Shown here: in pieces, positions 29,221-37,977 of the stretch
Numbering within the stretch: position 1 is the first letter of the stretch
How the letters are laid out: the number at the start of each line of letters is the position of its first letter
Origin: Streptomyces sp. NBC_01717
GTDB lineage: Bacteria > Actinomycetota > Actinomycetes > Streptomycetales > Streptomycetaceae
Assembly (NCBI RefSeq): GCF_036248255.1
Contig: NZ_CP109178.1
Location: forward strand, 4,960,001 to 5,024,000
Reading direction: 5' to 3'
Length of the DNA: 64,000 nucleotides
Made by a program: the position numbers and the translations under genes
Notes under the pieces: generated by a model
Told to the model about the DNA's origin: nothing
Database searches by the model: none
The model's input: only the letters and a program-made list of their open reading frames with translations

Positions 29221-29248
29221 AAGGGCGCGGCCTCCGGGGCGCGCCCTT
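29221..29248 (+). terminator. Terminator after the FG-GAP gene
   Basis: Perfect 9-bp arms (29221-29229 and 29240-29248) with a 10-base loop, 20 bases past the stop. Confidence 0.65.
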
Positions 29249-29325
29249 GCGTCGTACGGCATGTTTTCCCAGTCGTAACCACGACGGCGGCATGCGTACG
29301 CCGGGGCGAGGGCATCGCTGGGGTC

Positions 29326-30846
29326 ATGACAACAGACATCAGCGAGGACAAGCCGCCACCGGGCGTTTCCGACGAGGAGCGTCTGGCGCAGCTCGGGTAC
29401 ACGCAGACGCTCGCCCGGCGTATGTCCGCCTTCTCCAACTACGCCGTCTCGTTCACGATCATCTCGGTGCTCTCCGGCTGTCTGACGCTGTATCTGTTCG
29501 GCATGAACACCGGCGGTCCCGCCGTCATCACCTGGGGCTGGGTCGGTGTCGGCCTGATGACGCTGTTCGTCGGGCTGGCGATGGCGGAGATCTGTTCGGC
29601 GTACCCGACCTCCGCGGGCCTCTACTTCTGGGCGCACCGGCTGGCCCCGCCGCGCTCGGCGGCGGCCTGGGCCTGGTTCACGGGCTGGTTCAACGTCCTC
29701 GGTCAGGTCGCCGTCACCGCGGGAATCGACTTCGGGGCGGCTTCCTTCCTCGGGGCGTATCTGAATCTCCAGTTCGACTTCGAGGTGACGCCCGGCCGCA
29801 CGATCGTGCTGTTCGCCGCGATCCTGCTGCTGCACGGACTCCTGAACACGTTCGGCGTCCGCATCGTCGCGATCCTGAACAGTGTGAGTGTGTGGTGGCA
29901 CGTGCTGGGGGTCGCCGTCATCGTCGGCGCGCTGACCTTCGTACCGGACTCCCATCAGTCGGCGTCGTTCGTCTTCACCGAGTTCGTGAACAACACCGGC
30001 TGGGGCAGCGGCTTCTACGTCGTGATGATCGGGCTCCTGATGGCCCAGTACACCTTCACCGGCTACGACGCGTCCGCCCACATGACGGAGGAGACCCACG
30101 ACGCGGCGACGGCGGGGCCGCGGGGCATCGTCCAGTCGATCTGGACCTCCTGGATCGCCGGCTTCGTCCTCCTCCTCGGCTTCACCTTCGCCATCCAGTC
30201 GTACGACGGAGCCCTGAACTCCCCGACCGGCGCCCCGCCGGCCCAGATCCTCCTGGACGCCCTCGGCGCCACCACCGGCAAGCTCCTGCTGCTGGTCGTC
30301 ATCGGTGCGCAGCTGTTCTGCGGGATGGCGTCCGTGACCGCCAACAGCCGCATGATCTACGCGTTCTCCCGGGACGGCGCACTTCCGTTCTCCCGCGTCT
30401 GGCACACGGTCAGCCCCCGCACCCGCACCCCCGTCGCCGCGGTCTGGCTGGCCGCGACCGGCGCCCTGGCCCTCGGCCTCCCGTACCTGATCAACGTCAC
30501 CGCGTACGCCGCAGTGACCTCGATCGCGGTGATCGGTCTCTACATCGCGTACGTCATCCCCACCCTGCTCCGCCTCCTGCGCGGCGACGACTTCACCCCG
30601 GGTCCCTGGCATCTCGGCCGCTGGTCCCGGCCCATCGGGATCGTCGCGGTGGTGTGGGTGGTCGTCATCACCGTCCTCTTCATGCTGCCGCAGCTGTACC
30701 CGGTCACCTGGGAGACGTTCAACTACGCCCCGATCGCGGTCCTGGTGGTTCTGGGGTTCGCGGCGACGTGGTGGTTCGCGTCGGCGCGGCACTGGTTCCT
30801 CGAACCGGATCACAAACGCACGAGCACGGACATGTCGGCGGACTGA
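29326..30846 (+). CDS. APC-superfamily amino acid permease
   Basis: A 506-residue integral membrane protein with about twelve hydrophobic segments. RLAQLGYTQTLARRMSAFSNYAVSFTII is the typical start of the amino acid/choline transporter (BAT1/GABA-permease-like) group of the APC superfamily, and TGYDASAHMTEET is the conserved loop before span 7. It should take up an amino acid, polyamine or GABA by cation symport. The substrate cannot be read. The start ATG 29326 gives the family N-terminus; the longer frame back to 29068 overlaps the FG-GAP gene. It stands alone, with no enzyme partner beside it. Confidence 0.88.
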   Translation: MTTDISEDKPPPGVSDEERLAQLGYTQTLARRMSAFSNYAVSFTIISVLSGCLTLYLFGMNTGGPAVITWGWVGVGLMTLFVGLAMAEICSAYPTSAGLYFWAHRLAPPRSAAAWAWFTGWFNVLGQVAVTAGIDFGAASFLGAYLNLQFDFEVTPGRTIVLFAAILLLHGLLNTFGVRIVAILNSVSVWWHVLGVAVIVGALTFVPDSHQSASFVFTEFVNNTGWGSGFYVVMIGLLMAQYTFTGYDASAHMTEETHDAATAGPRGIVQSIWTSWIAGFVLLLGFTFAIQSYDGALNSPTGAPPAQILLDALGATTGKLLLLVVIGAQLFCGMASVTANSRMIYAFSRDGALPFSRVWHTVSPRTRTPVAAVWLAATGALALGLPYLINVTAYAAVTSIAVIGLYIAYVIPTLLRLLRGDDFTPGPWHLGRWSRPIGIVAVVWVVVITVLFMLPQLYPVTWETFNYAPIAVLVVLGFAATWWFASARHWFLEPDHKRTSTDMSAD

Positions 30847-30937
30847 CGACCTCCTGTGACGGCTCGACGTGGCCCGGCGGCCGATACCCGATCGGCGGCC
30901 GGGCCGCGGCGGGCTATGCTCAGGGGTGATTCGCCGA

Positions 30938-31010
30938 GGGCCGTTAGCTCAATTGGCAGAGCAGCGGACTTTTAATCCGTTGGTTGTGGGTTCGAGTCCC
31001 ACACGGCCTA
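30938..31010 (+). tRNA. tRNA-Lys (TTT)
   Basis: A 73-base cloverleaf: acceptor GGGCCGT/ACGGCCT (G-U at the top), D-arm GCTC/GAGC, anticodon loop CTTTTAA with TTT, T-loop TTCGAGT, discriminator A. CCA is not encoded. TATGCT at 30915-30920 may be its -10 box. Confidence 0.95.
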
Positions 31011-31048
31011 CGTGTCGCGGGGCGAGGTTTCGGCCTCTGACCTGCAAG

Positions 31049-31086
31049 GGAGCGCCCCGCCCGGTTCCGACCGGGCGGGGCGCTCC
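31049..31086. terminator. Terminator between tRNA-Lys and adenosine deaminase
   Basis: A perfect 16-bp stem (31049-31064, 31071-31086) with the loop TTCCGA lies between convergent genes and can serve both. Confidence 0.85.
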
Positions 31087-31133
31087 GTCGTCGGCAGGTG
31101 TCCGTGGTGTCAGGACCGGGTGTGCCGGGTCCG

Positions 31134-32756
31134 TCAGTCTGCCCTGGTGGTGGCGAAACGCCGCTCGAAGGCCACGAACGCGGCCTCCTGACGCCACTGG
31201 ACCTGAGCCTTGGTGCTGGTGTTCAGGAGTCGCCGGCACTGCTGCCGGGGGTTGTCCGCGCCGGGGCCGGTGTGGCGGCAGGGGCCGGTGAGACGGTAGC
31301 CGTCGCGGGTCGGGTTGCCCCGCCAGAGGCCGGCACCCGGCAGGAAGGCGTACTCCAGGGAGGCTCGCGCGAGGTCCTTCAGCTCGCGGTAGCCGAGGTC
31401 GTACGTCCTGGCGGCGTACCGGTACTCATGGCTGATGTCGATCCGGGAGACACCGGGGTCATCGGTGGCCAGCACGACGGGCACGCCGTAGGAGCGGTAG
31501 GTGGTGAAGGGGTGGTCGGCGCCCCTGACCCCGAGGATCTGCGCGTTGCTGGTGAACGGCACCTCGACCGCGATCTCCCGGTCGGCCATGGCGCGGGCGA
31601 GCCGCTGCCAGTTGTCCTCGTGGACCAGGTCGACACCGTGGCCGATGCGTTCGGCGTGGCCGACGTTCACGGCCTCACCGATATGGAAGGCCAGGTCCTC
31701 GGGCTTGACCAGGCCGGGCCACAACTCGCCCGCGTGCAGGGTGATGTGCGTCTTGGGATACACACGGTGCAGATAGTCGAGCATCCGCATCTGGAGGCTG
31801 TAGTTCCGCAGGGAGCTGTCCCAGTCCTCCGGCTGCACCGGATTCACGGCGACGAACCGCTTGTCCCGTTCGGCGAGGCGCATGCCCAGGGCCATCTGGG
31901 TGAAGACCCGCTCGGGTGAACTGCCGCGCGACACCTGGGAGATCCATCGCACCGGCACCCGGCAGCCGGCCTCCGCGCGGGGCGTGCCGCACCGTGCCGC
32001 CGTGCGGAACTCCGCGTCGGACTCGTCCGTCTCCCGGCTCGCCTCGGCGACCAGTTCGTCCAGCTTGCCGCCGGCCAGCAGTTTGCCGTGCAGCTTCGCC
32101 AGGTCGTCGTCCCAGCCGACCTCGTCGGCCAGGATCCGTGCGCCGTCGGACGCCGGGGTCACCATCGACTCCAGATAGAACTGGTTCTGCCTCGCGACGG
32201 TGTCGGCCACGTCGGCGAGCAGCTTGCCCCGGTGGCGCCAGGTGACCTCGTCGAACTTCCCGAACGTGTCGAAGAAGTGGTCGTGCCCCGACCGGCCCGG
32301 CGGGAAGTCCTGCATGGACCAGGCCCGCAGCACCGCGCGGCGGAAAGCGGTGTCGGTCAGGGCGTCGGACGCCGGCCGTCGGCCCGCACCGCACGGCGGC
32401 GGCACCGCGGTCAGCGTCTGCTCGTCGATGCACAGACCGTCGTCCGCGGCGAGCGAGATCAGGTACTCGGTCGAGACGGCGCCCGACAGGTGGTTGTGCA
32501 GGTCCCCTCCCTTCGGCAGTGCCGTGAAGAAGGCACTCAGCGCGGCCGGATCGTTCCGGACCGCGGCGAGCCGCGCGGAGGCCAGGTACTCCCCGCGGGT
32601 GGGCGGCGGCAGGGGCGCGGCGGCACGGGGCTGAGCGGCGGCCACCGGCTGAGCGGCGACGGACAGCGTGCCCGGCAGCAGGGACAGGACGGCGAGCGCG
32701 CCGAGACCGATCGGGGCCAGGGGGCCACGCGCGCGGCGCACGGAGCGGCGGTTCAC
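31134..32756 (-). CDS. Secreted adenosine deaminase-family protein
   Basis: A 540-residue exported member of the adenosine deaminase family, about 200 residues longer than cytoplasmic ADA and closer in plan to secreted ADGF/ADA2-like enzymes. A basic start (NRRSVRRARG) and hydrophobic core (LGALAVLSLLPG) form the signal peptide. GGDLHNHLSG gives the first zinc ligands (His87, His89), THITLHAGE and RIGHGVDL the central ones, and VLATDDPGVS the catalytic Asp region. Five or six Cys may form disulfides. It probably salvages extracellular adenosine. GTG 32756 is preferred because AGGTGA lies six bases upstream; GTG 32765 is possible. Confidence 0.88.
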   Translation of the reverse strand: MNRRSVRRARGPLAPIGLGALAVLSLLPGTLSVAAQPVAAAQPRAAAPLPPPTRGEYLASARLAAVRNDPAALSAFFTALPKGGDLHNHLSGAVSTEYLISLAADDGLCIDEQTLTAVPPPCGAGRRPASDALTDTAFRRAVLRAWSMQDFPPGRSGHDHFFDTFGKFDEVTWRHRGKLLADVADTVARQNQFYLESMVTPASDGARILADEVGWDDDLAKLHGKLLAGGKLDELVAEASRETDESDAEFRTAARCGTPRAEAGCRVPVRWISQVSRGSSPERVFTQMALGMRLAERDKRFVAVNPVQPEDWDSSLRNYSLQMRMLDYLHRVYPKTHITLHAGELWPGLVKPEDLAFHIGEAVNVGHAERIGHGVDLVHEDNWQRLARAMADREIAVEVPFTSNAQILGVRGADHPFTTYRSYGVPVVLATDDPGVSRIDISHEYRYAARTYDLGYRELKDLARASLEYAFLPGAGLWRGNPTRDGYRLTGPCRHTGPGADNPRQQCRRLLNTSTKAQVQWRQEAAFVAFERRFATTRAD

Positions 32757-32947
32757 GGAGGTCACCTGCGCATGATCCCGAGTACCTCCGACGCTCGACG
32801 CGCGACCGGCGGTCGCCCGGCCCGGTCCACCCGGCCGAGTGATCACACCTGCGTCCTGCTGCCTCTTCTCCGCGGCGGCGAGCCGGTTGCCGTTGATGTG
32901 AGGTGCATCTCAGTAGGCTGATGCGCCCGGACGAAGGAGCACTGCGC

Positions 32948-34069
32948 ATGAGTCTGCGCCTGAAGGCGATCACCCGCGAGGAGCACCTGGCCTTCGTCAG
33001 GGAGCGGCCCTCCGCGAGCCACATGCAGCTTCCCTCGTGGGGGGATGTGAAGCCGGACTGGCGGGCGCGGAGCCTGGGCTGGCTCGACGAGAGCGATCGG
33101 CTCGTCGGCGTGGGGCTGGTCCTGCTCAGGCCGCTGCCGAAGCTCAGGCGATACCTCGCCTATCTGCCCGAAGGACCGCTCATCGACTGGTCCGCTCCGG
33201 ATCTGGCCCGGTGGCTGCAGCCGATGCTCGACCACCTGAAGGCGCAGGGCGTGTTCTCGGTGAAGATGGGCCCGCCCGTCGTCGCCCGCCGCTGGAGCGC
33301 GGAGGCCGTCAAGGCCGCGATCGCCGATCCGCGGGCCGGACGGCTGGGGGACGCCGAGGCCACCGCCCGCGAGCCACGGGCCTTCGACATCGCCGACCGG
33401 CTGCGCGCGATGGGCTGGCGGCAGACCGAGCCCGGCAGCGAGGACGGCTTCGCCGCCGGTCAGCCGAGGTACGTATTCCAGGTCCCGTTCGCGGGCAAGT
33501 CGCTGGAAGAGGTCCAGCGAGGCCTGAACCAGCAGTGGCGCCGCAACATCAAGAAGGCCGAGAAGGCCGGCGTCAAAGTCGTCCGGGGCGGCTACGAGGA
33601 CCTGCCCGCCTTCCACCGGCTCTACGTCGAGACCGCCCGGCGGGACCGGTTCATCCCCCGCCCGCCGGCCTACTTCCAGCGGATGTGGACCGCCCTCACG
33701 GCCGAGGACCCGGACCGGATGCGGCTCTACCTCGCCCATCACGAGGGCGAGGTCCTTGCGGCGGCGACGATGCTGACCGTGGGCGAGCACGTCTGGTACT
33801 CGTACGGTGCCTCCGCCGACCGCAAGCGCGAGGTCCAGCCCAACAACGCCATTCAGTGGCAGATGATGTCCGACGCCCACGAACTCGGTGCGAGCGTCTA
33901 CGACCTGCGTGGCATCACCGACACCCTGGACGAGGACAACCACCTGCTGGGTCTGCTCCGCTTCAAGGTCGGCACCGGTGGCGAGGCCGTGGAGTACCTC
34001 GGCGAATGGGACTTCCCTCTCAACAGGTTCCTGCACAAGGCACTCGACCTGTACATGTCCCGCCGCTGA
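32948..34069 (+). CDS. FemAB/FemX-family aminoacyl-tRNA peptidyltransferase
   Basis: A 373-residue protein made of two GNAT-like halves, as in Fem factors that add glycine or another residue from aminoacyl-tRNA to the stem peptide of lipid II. SFxxxP-like SHMQLPSWGDVKPDW, RYLAYLPEGPLIDW, the RNIKKAEKAGVKV strip, FIPRPPAYFQRMW and the ending YDLRGITDTL...LLRFKVGTGG...YLGEWDFPLN are family hallmarks. Streptomyces peptidoglycan carries a single Gly bridge on LL-diaminopimelate, so a glycyltransferase role is likely, but non-canonical substrates occur in this family. ATG 32948 gives the family start. A gene for a cell-wall step next to cobN has no obvious meaning. Confidence 0.88.
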   Translation: MSLRLKAITREEHLAFVRERPSASHMQLPSWGDVKPDWRARSLGWLDESDRLVGVGLVLLRPLPKLRRYLAYLPEGPLIDWSAPDLARWLQPMLDHLKAQGVFSVKMGPPVVARRWSAEAVKAAIADPRAGRLGDAEATAREPRAFDIADRLRAMGWRQTEPGSEDGFAAGQPRYVFQVPFAGKSLEEVQRGLNQQWRRNIKKAEKAGVKVVRGGYEDLPAFHRLYVETARRDRFIPRPPAYFQRMWTALTAEDPDRMRLYLAHHEGEVLAAATMLTVGEHVWYSYGASADRKREVQPNNAIQWQMMSDAHELGASVYDLRGITDTLDEDNHLLGLLRFKVGTGGEAVEYLGEWDFPLNRFLHKALDLYMSRR

Positions 34070-34105
34070 GGCCGGGTCCGGGAAGTCCCACCACGCCCGT
34101 CGGGG

Positions 34106-37100
34106 TCAGTCCTCGCCCTCCAGGTCCCCCTCCGTCTCCAGGAACACCTGGCGCAGCGCCTCCAGGACCGTCGGGTCGGGCTTGGACCACATGCCGCGGG
34201 ACTCGGCTTCCAGGAGGCGTTCCGCGATGCCGTGGAGGGCCCAGGGGTTGGCCTGCTGGAGGAACTCGCGGTTGGTCGGGTCCAGGACGTACGTCTCGGT
34301 GAGCTTGTCGTACATCCAGTCGGCGACCACGCCCGTTGTCGCGTCGTAGCCGAAGAGGTAGTCGACCGTCGCGGCCAGTTCGAAGGCGCCCTTGTAGCCG
34401 TGGCGGCGCATCGCCTCGATCCACTTGGGGTTGACCACGCGTGCGCGGAAGACCCGGGACGTCTCCTCGACCAGGGTGCGGGTGCGGACCGTCTCCGGGC
34501 GGGTGGAGTCGCCGATGTACGCCTCGGGGGCCGTACCGCGCAGGGCGCGGACGGTGGCCACCATGCCGCCGTGGTACTGGAAGTAGTCGTCCGAGTCCGC
34601 GATGTCGTGCTCGCGGGTGTCCGTGTTCTTGGCGGCCACGGCGATCCGCTTGTAGGCCGTCTCCATCTCGTCGCGGGCGGGCCGGCCGTCGAGTTCGCGG
34701 CCGTAGGCGTAGCCGCCCCAGACCGTGTAGACCTCGGCGAGGTCGGCGTCGGTGCGCCAGTCGCGGCTGTCGATGAGCTGGAGGAGGCCCGCTCCGTACG
34801 TACCGGGGCGGGAGCCGAAGATACGGGTGGTGGCGCGGCGTTCGTCGCCGTGTTCGGCGAGGTCGGCCTGGGCGTGGGCGCGGATGTGGTTGTGGTCGGC
34901 GGGTTCGTCGAGGGATGCGGCGAGGCGTACCGCGTCGTCGAGCAGCCCGATGGTGTGCGGGAACGCGTCGCGGAAGAAGCCGGAGATGCGCAGGGTCACG
35001 TCGATGCGCGGGCGGCCCAGGTCGGCGAGGTCGATCGGCTCCAGGCCGGTGACGCGGCGTGAGGCGTCGTCCCAGACCGGTCGGATGCCGAGCAGCGCCA
35101 GTGCCTCGGCGACGTCGTCGCCCGACGTACGCATCGCGCTGGTGCCCCACAGGGACAGGCCGACCGAGGTGGGCCATTCGCCGTTGTCGGTGCGGTAGCG
35201 CTCCAGGAGCGAGTCGGCCAGGGCCTGGCCGGTCTCCCAGGCGAGCCGGGACGGGACCGCCTTCGGGTCCACGGAGTAGAAGTTGCGACCGGTCGGCAGG
35301 ACGTTGACCAGGCCGCGCAGCGGGGAGCCGGACGGGCCCGCGGGGACGAAGCCGCCGTTCAGGGCGTGGACGGTGTGGTCCAGTTCCGCCGTGGTGGCGG
35401 CGAGGCGGGGGACCACCTCGCGGGCGGCGAAGTCGAGGATGTCCCGGACCGGTTGAGGGTGGGCCGCCGCCACGGTCGCGACCGCCGACGGGTTCCAGTC
35501 CGCGTCCTCCATCGCCTGGACCAGGGCGCGAGCCTGCTCCTCGGCCTCGTCCGCCGTGGTGCGGGTGGCGGCGGACTCGTCGAGGCCCAGTGCCTCGCGC
35601 AGGCCCGGCAGCGACGCCGTACCGCCCCAGATCTGGCGGGCGCGCAGGATCGCGAGGACCAGGTTGACCCGGTCCGGGCCGGCCGGTGCGCCGCCCAGGA
35701 CGTGCAGCCCGTCGCGGATCTGGGCGTCCTTGATCTCGCAGAGCCAGCCGTCCAGATGCATGATGAATTCGTCGAAGCCCTCGTCGTCCGGGCGGTCGTC
35801 GAGCCCCAGGTCGTGGTCGAGCTTCGCGGCCTGGATCAGGGTCCAGATCTGGGCGCGGATCGCGGGCAGCTTCGCCGGGTCCATCGCGGCGATCTGGGCG
35901 TGCTCGTCGAGGAGCTGCTCCAGGCGTGCGATGTCGCCGTAGCTGTCCGCGCGTGCCATCGGCGGTACGAGGTGGTCGATCAGGGTGGCGTGGACGCGGC
36001 GCTTGGCCTGCGTACCCTCGCCCGGGTCGTTCACCAGGAACGGGTAGACGAGCGGGAGATCGCCCAGTGCCGCGTCCGGGCCGCAGGCGGCGGACAGGCC
36101 CGCGTTCTTGCCGGGCAGCCACTCCAGGTTGCCGTGCTTGCCGAGGTGGATCATCGCGTCGGCGCCGAAGCCGCCGTCGCCCCGGTCGGCCGCGATCCAG
36201 CGGTATGCGGCCAAGTAGTGGTGCGAGGGCGGCAGATCGGGGTCGTGGTAGATCGCGATCGGGTTCTCGCCGAAGCCGCGCGGCGGCTGGATGAGGATCA
36301 GGAGGTTCCCGCGGCGCAGGGCGGCGAGCACGATGTCGCCCTCGGGGTTGCGGGAGCGGTCCACGAACATCTCGCCGGGGGGCGGGCCCCAGTGCTGCTC
36401 GACGGCGACGCGGAGTTCTTCCGGCAGTGTGGCGTACCAACGCCGGTAGTCGGCGGCCGGGATCCGGACCGGGTTGCGGGCCAACTGCTCCTCGGTCAGC
36501 CACTCCTGGTCGTGGCCGCCGGCCTCGATCAGGGCGTAGATCAGCTCGTCGCCGTCCCCGGAGACCAGGCCGGGGAGGTCGGCCTCGGGACCGAAGTCGT
36601 AACCCTCGGCGCGCAGCCGGCGCAGCAGGGCGACCGCGCTGGCCGGGGTGTCTAGGCCGACCGCGTTGCCGATACGCGAGTGCTTCGTCGGGTACGCGGA
36701 GAGGACGAGCGCCAGGCGCTTGTCCGCGGCCGGGATGTGGCGCAGCCGTGCGTGGCGTACGGCGATTCCGGCGACCCGGGCTGCGCGCTCGGTGTCCGCG
36801 ACGTATGCGGGCAGGCCGTCCTCGTCGATCTCCTTGAACGAGAACGGGACGGTGATCAACCGGCCGTCGAACTCGGGGACCGCGATCTGGCTGGCCGCGT
36901 CGAGCGGGGAGACGCCCTCGTCGTTGTCCTCCCAGTCGCTGCGCGAGCCGGTCAGGCAGAGCGCCTGCAGGATCGGCACATCGAGGCCGGTGAGCGCGCC
37001 CGCGTCCCAGGACTCGTCGTCGCCGCCGGCGGACGCCTCGGCGGGCCGGGTGCCGCCCGCGGCGAGGACGGTGGTGACGATGGCGTCAGCGGCGCGCAGT

Positions 37101-37705
37101 TCGTCGATGAGCTCGGGTTCCGGGGTGCGCAGCGAGGCGACGTACAGGGGGAGGGCGCGGGCGCCCGCGTCCTCGACCGCCCGGCAGAGCGTGTCGATGA
37201 ACGCGGTGTTCCCGCTCATGTGGTGGGCGCGGTAGTAGAGCACCGCGATGGTCGGACCGTCGGTGACGCGCGCGGTGCGCTCCAGAGGGCCCCAGGAGGG
37301 GGCGGGCGCCGGGGGTTCGAAGCCGTGGCCGGTCAGCAGGACCGTGTCGGAGAGGAACCGGGCCAGCTGGTCCAGGTTGGCCGGGCCGCCGTGCGCCAGG
37401 TAGGCGTGGGCCTCGGCGGCGATCCCGATCGGCACGGTGGAGGCGGCCATCAACTGGGCGTCGGGTGCCTGTTCACCGGTGAGGACGACAACCGGCCTGT
37501 CGGTGGCGAGGACTTGGTCGAGCCCCTCCTGCCAGGCACGGACACCGCCGAGGAGGCGTACGACGACGAGGTCGGTGCCGTCGAGGAGAGCCGGGAGGTC
37601 GTCGAGCGGCAGGCGCGAGGGATTGGCGTAGCGGTAGGTCACCGGACCGTCCGCGGCGCGGGCGCTGAGCAGGTCGGTGTCGGACGTCGACAGGAGCAGG
37701 ATCAT
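34106..37705 (-). CDS. cobN: Cobaltochelatase subunit CobN
   Basis: CobN is the large, porphyrin-binding subunit of the ATP-dependent cobaltochelatase that puts cobalt into hydrogenobyrinate a,c-diamide in the oxygen-requiring B12 route. At 1199 residues it has normal size. MILLLSTSDTDLLSA, VVRLLGGVRAWQEGL, YYRAHHMSGNTAFID and GFGENPIAIYHDPDLPPSHHY are typical. The AAA and VWA partners (CobS/CobT or Chl-like) are not in the window. ATG 37705 gives the family start with AGGAAGG upstream at somewhat long spacing. A cobalamin riboswitch in its leader should switch it off when B12 is plentiful. Confidence 0.94.
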   Translation of the reverse strand: MILLLSTSDTDLLSARAADGPVTYRYANPSRLPLDDLPALLDGTDLVVVRLLGGVRAWQEGLDQVLATDRPVVVLTGEQAPDAQLMAASTVPIGIAAEAHAYLAHGGPANLDQLARFLSDTVLLTGHGFEPPAPAPSWGPLERTARVTDGPTIAVLYYRAHHMSGNTAFIDTLCRAVEDAGARALPLYVASLRTPEPELIDELRAADAIVTTVLAAGGTRPAEASAGGDDESWDAGALTGLDVPILQALCLTGSRSDWEDNDEGVSPLDAASQIAVPEFDGRLITVPFSFKEIDEDGLPAYVADTERAARVAGIAVRHARLRHIPAADKRLALVLSAYPTKHSRIGNAVGLDTPASAVALLRRLRAEGYDFGPEADLPGLVSGDGDELIYALIEAGGHDQEWLTEEQLARNPVRIPAADYRRWYATLPEELRVAVEQHWGPPPGEMFVDRSRNPEGDIVLAALRRGNLLILIQPPRGFGENPIAIYHDPDLPPSHHYLAAYRWIAADRGDGGFGADAMIHLGKHGNLEWLPGKNAGLSAACGPDAALGDLPLVYPFLVNDPGEGTQAKRRVHATLIDHLVPPMARADSYGDIARLEQLLDEHAQIAAMDPAKLPAIRAQIWTLIQAAKLDHDLGLDDRPDDEGFDEFIMHLDGWLCEIKDAQIRDGLHVLGGAPAGPDRVNLVLAILRARQIWGGTASLPGLREALGLDESAATRTTADEAEEQARALVQAMEDADWNPSAVATVAAAHPQPVRDILDFAAREVVPRLAATTAELDHTVHALNGGFVPAGPSGSPLRGLVNVLPTGRNFYSVDPKAVPSRLAWETGQALADSLLERYRTDNGEWPTSVGLSLWGTSAMRTSGDDVAEALALLGIRPVWDDASRRVTGLEPIDLADLGRPRIDVTLRISGFFRDAFPHTIGLLDDAVRLAASLDEPADHNHIRAHAQADLAEHGDERRATTRIFGSRPGTYGAGLLQLIDSRDWRTDADLAEVYTVWGGYAYGRELDGRPARDEMETAYKRIAVAAKNTDTREHDIADSDDYFQYHGGMVATVRALRGTAPEAYIGDSTRPETVRTRTLVEETSRVFRARVVNPKWIEAMRRHGYKGAFELAATVDYLFGYDATTGVVADWMYDKLTETYVLDPTNREFLQQANPWALHGIAERLLEAESRGMWSKPDPTVLEALRQVFLETEGDLEGED

Positions 37706-37754
37706 GCGGCGTCGGGCCTTCCTCGGGGTGTCCACGCCCCGGGCGGTGTCGGAA

Positions 37755-37905
37755 TGGAGTTCTCCCCTGCTCGAAAGGGATCGAGACCTTGGGGAAGGGA
37801 GTTCCTGACTCGCCCGGCCGTTGCAGCCGGACTCACAGTGGCGGGACCGCGCCGGATTCGCACCGGGCTTCCTCCCACGTCGCCGTCTCCGGCGATGCCG
37901 GGCCG
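37755..37905 (-). promoter_or_regulatory. Cobalamin (B12) riboswitch ahead of cobN
   Basis: Read on the minus strand, the leader holds the conserved core: GGAAGCCCGGTGCGAATCC, then GCGGTCCCGCCACTGTGAG, then the B12-box element CGAGTCAGGAACTCC. After it, TCCCC at about 37792-37796 pairs with GGGGA at about 37762-37766 around a TCGA/TCGA stem. This is a plausible expression platform that could be paired or freed with the state of the aptamer. TACTAT at 37924-37929 is a fitting -10 box. The expected action is repression of cobN by adenosylcobalamin. cobG on the other strand starts about 70 bases beyond and is not behind it. Confidence 0.9.
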
Positions 37906-37977
37906 GGTGGCCCGCTGCTAGGCATAGTAAGGGTCATACATCGGATGGGATTCATACAGCTCAGGATGATGGTCGGT

